Shown here piece by piece: positions 59,100 through 64,000 of a stretch of DNA of 64,000 bases. Each line of letters starts with the position of its first letter. Positions within the stretch are counted from its first letter, which is position 1. The DNA is from Siphonodentalium dalli (lineage: Eukaryota; Mollusca; Scaphopoda; Gadilida; Siphonodentaliidae): positions 113,223,546 through 113,287,545 of the forward strand of contig CP136068.1 of the NCBI GenBank assembly GCA_032622095.1. Direction: 5' to 3'. A program made the translations under genes and the position numbers. The notes under the pieces are model-generated. The model was not told the DNA's origin and searched no databases. It saw only the letters and a program-made list of their open reading frames with translations.

Positions 59100-60410
59100 T
59101 CCTAGGTATATAATATACGTTCTACTACCAGTAATAATGGTTTTGTTATTGTTGTTTTAATATTGTTTGTATCTGCATACAGTTGCAGGTATGGATTATA
59201 TATACACGACACAATGCACACCCTTACATTCCCAACATAGGCCGTATACAAATAAATGTATAACATGGGTACGGCAACTGATTATTTACCAATATGTATT
59301 TACAAACGTCTCAAAATTAAACAAACATTTGATAGACTTGTTTCAATAAATGAATGATAAAATATCTTAATTAGTCAATTAATTATTCAAAACATTGTCG
59401 TCGTAGCATTACATGACGACCAGGGAAATCCCTGCCAGACAAGGGACGTGGCGATAGGGTGTATCTAGTGTACTAACCGCAGATTGTCGGTTCAATCTGA
59501 TGTTCGATCGTGTTGGTTGGACCACTGCAGGTGTCCGGTCGTATGAGGGATTGTACCAATTGGGCTTATATATAAGGTGGGTTTTCGTTGTGCAAGGTAA
59601 TCTGTATTTGTATGTATAAATGAAGTTTATAATATTTAGTGCATTCATGAAACTCAATGCAGCGAGTGACATATACACACATTCTAAGCGATCAAAGACA
59701 ACAATAGTCGCTTAGAAGTGTCACTATCGCCTTCAGAAAGTTGCAGAGAAAATAATTTGAAGGTGATATATAAATATGTTATGTGTATTATGGTCATTAG
59801 CACACCGAGTATTCAGTATTAGCATTCACTAATCTGTCTAATTTATCAATTCTAATTATGTTCGCCCATATACAAATTTAACTATGATATTCCACGGTAA
59901 ACTCAGCTGTAGCCGGGTAAACATCCAGGTATATCCGGTTTAATTAGGGTAAAAGTCAGGTGGAATGTTCTTACAATAGACGAAACCGATTAATTCGAAT
60001 GCTGACTGGTAATTTAGCATGGTATTTACAAATGAAAAGTCAATACACCAGGGAATATATGGGTACACCCGGGTATTTCAACCCGGATATTTTACAGGGT
60101 TATTTTAGTTTTAATATAATTTAATTTACATTACCACAATCAATAAATCCAAAAATCAAGCCAATGGTTTACATTGTCGGCATTTAAACTTGGTGCACTA
60201 ATATCCCAGTTTTACAATGGTCTATTGGATGTGGTGACACTTGGTGACATGAAACAATGAGTTCATGATATATAGGACCAGCGGGGTATATTTATAACAG
60301 CAGCAAGTCTATACAATAATTGGACATATAGGACTAGTGACTAACCTTATTTTCCACTTTGTTGACTGAATGTAATTATGTCAGGAAATATGCGAGAAAT
60401 ATTGACAATA
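59100..60410. other. No gene recognised
   Basis: AT-rich; scattered CCGGGTA/ACCCGG words at 59915-60090. No exon was recognised. Confidence 0.4.
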
Positions 60411-60627
60411 CTCTGCCCTGGTACCACGTCAATGTACCAGTGACGTCAACCCACTCGTGTGATATTTTGCGGTTGAGAAAGTGCTGTATTCGGGTTGTGC
60501 CAGATGTAGTGCTTGCTTGATTAGAACATAGAGATGACACAGTGGATGCAGAAGGTGCTTCTGGTTCGGGTGATCTATCAGGCTTTCTTGTTGATCTTCG
60601 TCTTGGAATGGGGACTTTCTCTTTAAA
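60411..60627 (-). CDS. Candidate exon of a basic Ser/Pro-rich protein
   Basis: Minus-strand open segment after acceptor ATATATTTTTCAG. It reads FKEKVPIPRRRSTRKPDRSP, a Ser/Thr-rich linker, then RIQHFLNRKISHEWV and GTLTWYQGRVLS before a possible donor GTATTG. The R+I.H.....G...WY.G.V pattern resembles a small Tudor/chromo-like module I have seen in invertebrate proteins and transposon-derived genes, recalled without certainty. No adjoining exon was found within the window. It may be a pseudogene fragment. Confidence 0.4.
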
Positions 60628-60774
60628 CTGAAAAATATATGAATAGCAAGTATATTATAACACATGTTCGTTGTCAGCTGCAAAATTAGCAATAACAATG
60701 TATATCACAAGACTATAGCTATCTTTGCAAATTCATAACCATATCCATTTATTTAGACAGTAATGATATATTAT

Positions 60775-61062
60775 AATTTGAACGGACATGGATCATTCGA
60801 ACCACCAATTATTGTTCTACGTATGTTGGAGCGACGGATACGATATGCCGATAAATAAACTAATGATTGATTTTCCGGCTTCGCATGTCTGAAAAACACT
60901 TGCCTTAGTCACAGCCATTTTCAGCCGTTTTCAACCGTTTCGCCAGATGTCAGACAGACGCTCTTTATTGCTACCATATCGGGAATTGACTACCACGGAA
61001 CGCTCTTTTCTTGTCCATGTCGCGCAAATGGCCGTTTTGTGTTTGGGACAAAAACACCGTCT
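60775..61062. mobile_element. Repeat K, copy 2
   Basis: Homologous to 52028-52330 with indels that break the open frame of copy 1. It contains ACGCTCTTTATTGCTACCAT. Confidence 0.75.
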
Positions 61063-61153
61063 TCACAGTTGTATTATAATAATAGTACATTGTATGTGTA
61101 TTGTGGCTTTGAGATGTAACAATATACATTTTTCGCCCGCGATTGAGTGACGG

Positions 61154-61248
61154 ACGGGGATATGTCGCCCGCTCGAGACCTGGAAGGTCACGAGGACCAA
61201 CAGTCCCGAAGGTGACATTCCAGGTCGAGAGCGGCGACAAATCCCCGT
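61154..61248. repeat. Hairpin
   Basis: ACGGGGATATGTCGCCCGCTC..GACCTGGAA..GTCAC pairs with GTGAC..TTCCAGGTC..GAGAGCGGCGACAAATCCCCGT. Confidence 0.8.
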
Positions 61249-61761
61249 GTCTCACGAAAACAAGGGTGACAACTGTTTTGTTATCTGACAAAGGAGTACA
61301 CACGAACCTCCTTAATGGCAGCCCTAAGTGCGCGCGTATATTCTTTAATCCAGTTCGAATAGTTAATTTTATGTTGGAATCCTCGCATAAAGTCGCATTT
61401 TAGAAAATATAACTTTCATCTTTTGGATCAATTAACACACCCATCATTTGCGCAGCTATTGTCCGATCAGTGTGCTGGTCGCATGGCGGGAATCGGTTCA
61501 CGGAAAGAGGAGTAAAGCAATTTCGAAGTAGAGTAGCCATGCGCCGAAATGTCGGGTTTCGTCTTAAATGAGCATAAAGATGCAGTACAGGTACCGTGTT
61601 AATTTCGAGAACGCTAAAATGTGAAACTAACACGTAGTGGTGAAACAAGAAATTGACAACAGTTACAGACATTTACGCAACATAAGGGTATTCTTGTAAG
61701 GTCGGAGGAATGTATACCCGAAAGGAAATTGTCAATTGATAAACGGTAAAGAGTGGCTATT

Positions 61762-62376
61762 TGTCCCCCGAATTTTGTTTTTGTTGGGGGGACTATTGTA
61801 ATCAGCCGCGTTATTTCCCCTTTTTCCCCTTTTTTTACTTAGAAAATTTCTCACTTTTTCGGTTTCCGGATGATATCTCAAGTTTGGATCCTTTAATTGC
61901 AAATACCGTTTTTATGTGGATCAGTTCGAATTTGAGTTTGATCCGATGATTTTTCCTAGAGTTATGGACTTTTTTCGACTTAGAATTCAATTTTGCTTTT
62001 TTTTTCTTTGGTTTCCGGATGATAACTCAAGTTTGGAAAGTTCAATAGAAAATTGTCAGTCATTGATATCAAAATACATGTCAAGTTCGAATTTGAGTTT
62101 GATCCAATGATTTTTCCCAGAGTTATGGGCCTTTCGACTTTGAATTTTTTTTTATAATTTTCTGTATGAGGGTACCTTCATGGTACAGTTTTGATCGTAG
62201 ATATTTGAAACTTCAGAGTATTGTTACCCACATATTGGAGATGTGCAACATGTATATAGATGACGGAAAAATTATTTCTTTACGGAATTATTAACCCTTT
62301 CGACTTAGAACATTTCAACATTTTTTTTTTTAATTCTTGAACAAAGCGGCGTCGACGTGCCACGTTTTCGGGGGAC
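61762..62376. mobile_element. Element W: inverted ends with internal tandem repeat
   Basis: TTGTCCCCCGAA at the left and TTCGGGGGACA at the right. Inside, two units of about 150 bp start GGTTTCCGGATGAT(A/T)CTCAAGTTTGG-like at 61861 and 62010. Both contain TTCGAATTTGAGTTTGATCC and AGAGTTATGG. Confidence 0.65.
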
Positions 62377-63295
62377 ACTGTGGTCGGCTGACCTTTTATT
62401 GATCTTTAGAGCTTAGTACATAAAACGTATTTGTAACGTGTGTACATCGTGTGTGCAATTGTCTGCAGTACAACTGCATAATAAAGTTTATCTATTTGTT
62501 TCACGGTATTCATTATTGATATAAAAAGGTCCAATAGGAACATTACACATTATAACGGATTTATGTTTAATTGCAAATTAAAAACAATTATGCAAATTAG
62601 CAAGCACCACAGTTCGCGGTTGTTACGAAACAGTGGGGCTATAAAATTAGTGTTTTACGAAATTATTAAGAGAACTGTGAGGGAATCTCTACACGTTGTG
62701 TTCTTCGTAGTTATATGTTTACGCTAATCGCTGAGCGGTCAACATTTGTCGAAATGTTACCATCGAGGGTAACAATTGATTTGCGGCCCGCCACGGGACG
62801 CACCCTCAGCCAATCAGAAGAGAGGAAATTGGGATGAAGGATAACAATGTCGGATACTGACTAAATAGCAGTTGATACATGTAGTTAAAATTGATCTGAT
62901 ATTTGGTATAATATAAACAAACTTGAAAGAAAACATTTGAATCAGAAGTGGACATTCCTTGGTGAATATCGAAATACATTACAAAACCATAATGAGTACT
63001 TAGCTTAATAAGTCAATGAAATGTATTCAGTTCTGGAAGATAATCCCAAAAATAGCATTCGTTCAGACATGATATTGGAAAAAGGAAGAGGCTTTATGTC
63101 AGATTGCTTTACCGTTTCATTGAATCACGGGAATACAAGAATTGATGCTAAATCAAGCCATACAATACAGGTATAATCACATAGCATGTGTCATGTTGTT
63201 AAAGATGCATGTCGTATATTCCCATTAATTTACAACGTTTATAAACATGCCAACAATCAAATATTCAAAAATAAGCTTAAATATATTGTATAGAA
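62377..63295. other. No gene recognised
   Basis: AT-rich, no recognised exon or repeat. Confidence 0.4.
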
Positions 63296-63360
63296 GCGGC
63301 ATGGCCAAATGGGCTGTCTTCCTGCTGCCCATACATGTAAATATAATTCAAATAATAAAA
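63296..63360 (-). mobile_element. Possible family Q tail relic
   Basis: On the minus strand it reads GCAGGAAGACAGCCC, the core word of the Q tails, with the downstream parts absent. Confidence 0.35.
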
Positions 63361-63406
63361 CTACAATTGTAGTCTGCATTGACCCATTAATATTATTTTA
63401 AAACAT

Positions 63407-64000
63407 TTATGAACTTCCAGAATGAACGTCCAAATTACTAATTTCATCTACAGTCTTAGTCATGAAGCATTTACCTTTTAATAGTATTACTAATGTTTTG
63501 TACCCAAATTCCTTGTTCCCTGATTCCTGGTACTTTGCCATACCTTGGATTTGAAAGTTCAGGCAATACAACTTTATATAGAATGAAATAAGTTTTGGAA
63601 CCATTTTGTTATGCCAAACTTCCCCATCCCTCTGAATATGTTCTATAATATTTCATAAGGATTTATCCTCCTAATAACAAGATCAAGCCATGGAAGATTA
63701 AAAATGTTCAACTGCTCTTGAATTTGATAATAAACATTGTTGTTTCTTCTTAGAATTAATTTACCATCAATAAACTCAAGGGGGGAAATTGCTGACTGAA
63801 GAACATGCTTCCTGAATGAAAACTGTTCTGGTTGGTCAACAAAACATGTTTGATCTCTAAGAGTCCCTTGCCTCTAGAGAAACTAACATCAAGCCCATCT
63901 GTACTTGCTGTCAAGTGAGGAAAATCATCAGAAGAAATACAAAGATCAAACGATTCAACTGAGCAAATGTCCTCAACTAATTTTTGTTGGTTTATATATA
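63407..64000 (-). pseudogene. Decayed YqaJ-like (lambda-exonuclease-type) nuclease, partial
   Basis: Reading the minus strand from the window edge, homology to the YqaJ viral-recombinase nuclease fold appears in three segments in different frames. The first has a TDGLD motif and GLLEIK (the Asp and Glu-x-Lys metal site). The second has YYQIQEQL (conserved Gln). The third ends with MVPKLISFYIKL, a typical C-terminal helix. Frames shift near 63785 and again near 63655, so it cannot make protein as it stands. Catalytic residues remain recognisable, implying fairly recent decay. Such nucleases occur in phages, large DNA viruses and animal mobile elements. The N-terminal part lies beyond the window. 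Confidence 0.78.

Overview
The window looks like AT-rich nuclear DNA of an animal, most likely a marine invertebrate. The evidence is split genes with phase-matched introns, a metazoan-type non-LTR retrotransposon, and an extreme density of short inverted-repeat elements. I cannot name the phylum from sequence alone.

The clearest host gene is on the minus strand. Three exons (24851-24665, 20799-20554, 9662-8828) have canonical splice sites and matching phases. They encode the C-terminal part of a cysteine-rich protein built from GYxxxGxxC-type modules, with a glycine-rich C-terminal domain. A fourth candidate exon (34054-33785) also fits in phase. If it belongs, the gene covers at least 25 kb, and most of 9.6-34 kb is intron filled with transposon debris. 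Two further minus-strand coding relics lie near the right end: a possible exon of a basic, Ser/Pro-rich protein (60.6 kb) and a frameshifted YqaJ-like exonuclease that runs off the window edge (63.4-64.0 kb).

The main mobile element is a non-LTR retrotransposon (about 47.85-51.49 kb). It has an intact endonuclease, reverse transcriptase and C-terminal CCHC, and sits inside a (GAY)n aspartate-codon repeat with a 16-bp direct repeat at both edges. Just upstream is an 847-bp tandem duplication carrying two arrays of a 31-bp minisatellite, with one breakpoint inside a MITE.

Most of the rest is non-autonomous DNA elements. I grouped them by eye. Family A (about 400 bp, TTAA-flanked, termini CCCTTTACCCAACA) has six copies. 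Family P (about 500-540 bp, TTAA-flanked, termini ATACGGGCGGCGTT) has six full copies and at least three relics. Others are families B, C, D, E, J, K, M, N and R, the 8-bp-TSD element U, a PIF/Harbinger-like MITE, two mariner-like MITEs, and many large fold-backs. Several families share internal modules: a 69-bp hairpin is common to A, B and D, and a roughly 70-bp segment is common to P and K. One locus (19.2-20.5 kb) is nested three levels deep, and its arms carry a hammerhead-ribozyme-like motif. A 400-bp cluster at 16.94-17.34 kb consists almost entirely of variant copies of one short palindrome. No tRNA, rRNA or CRISPR array was seen.
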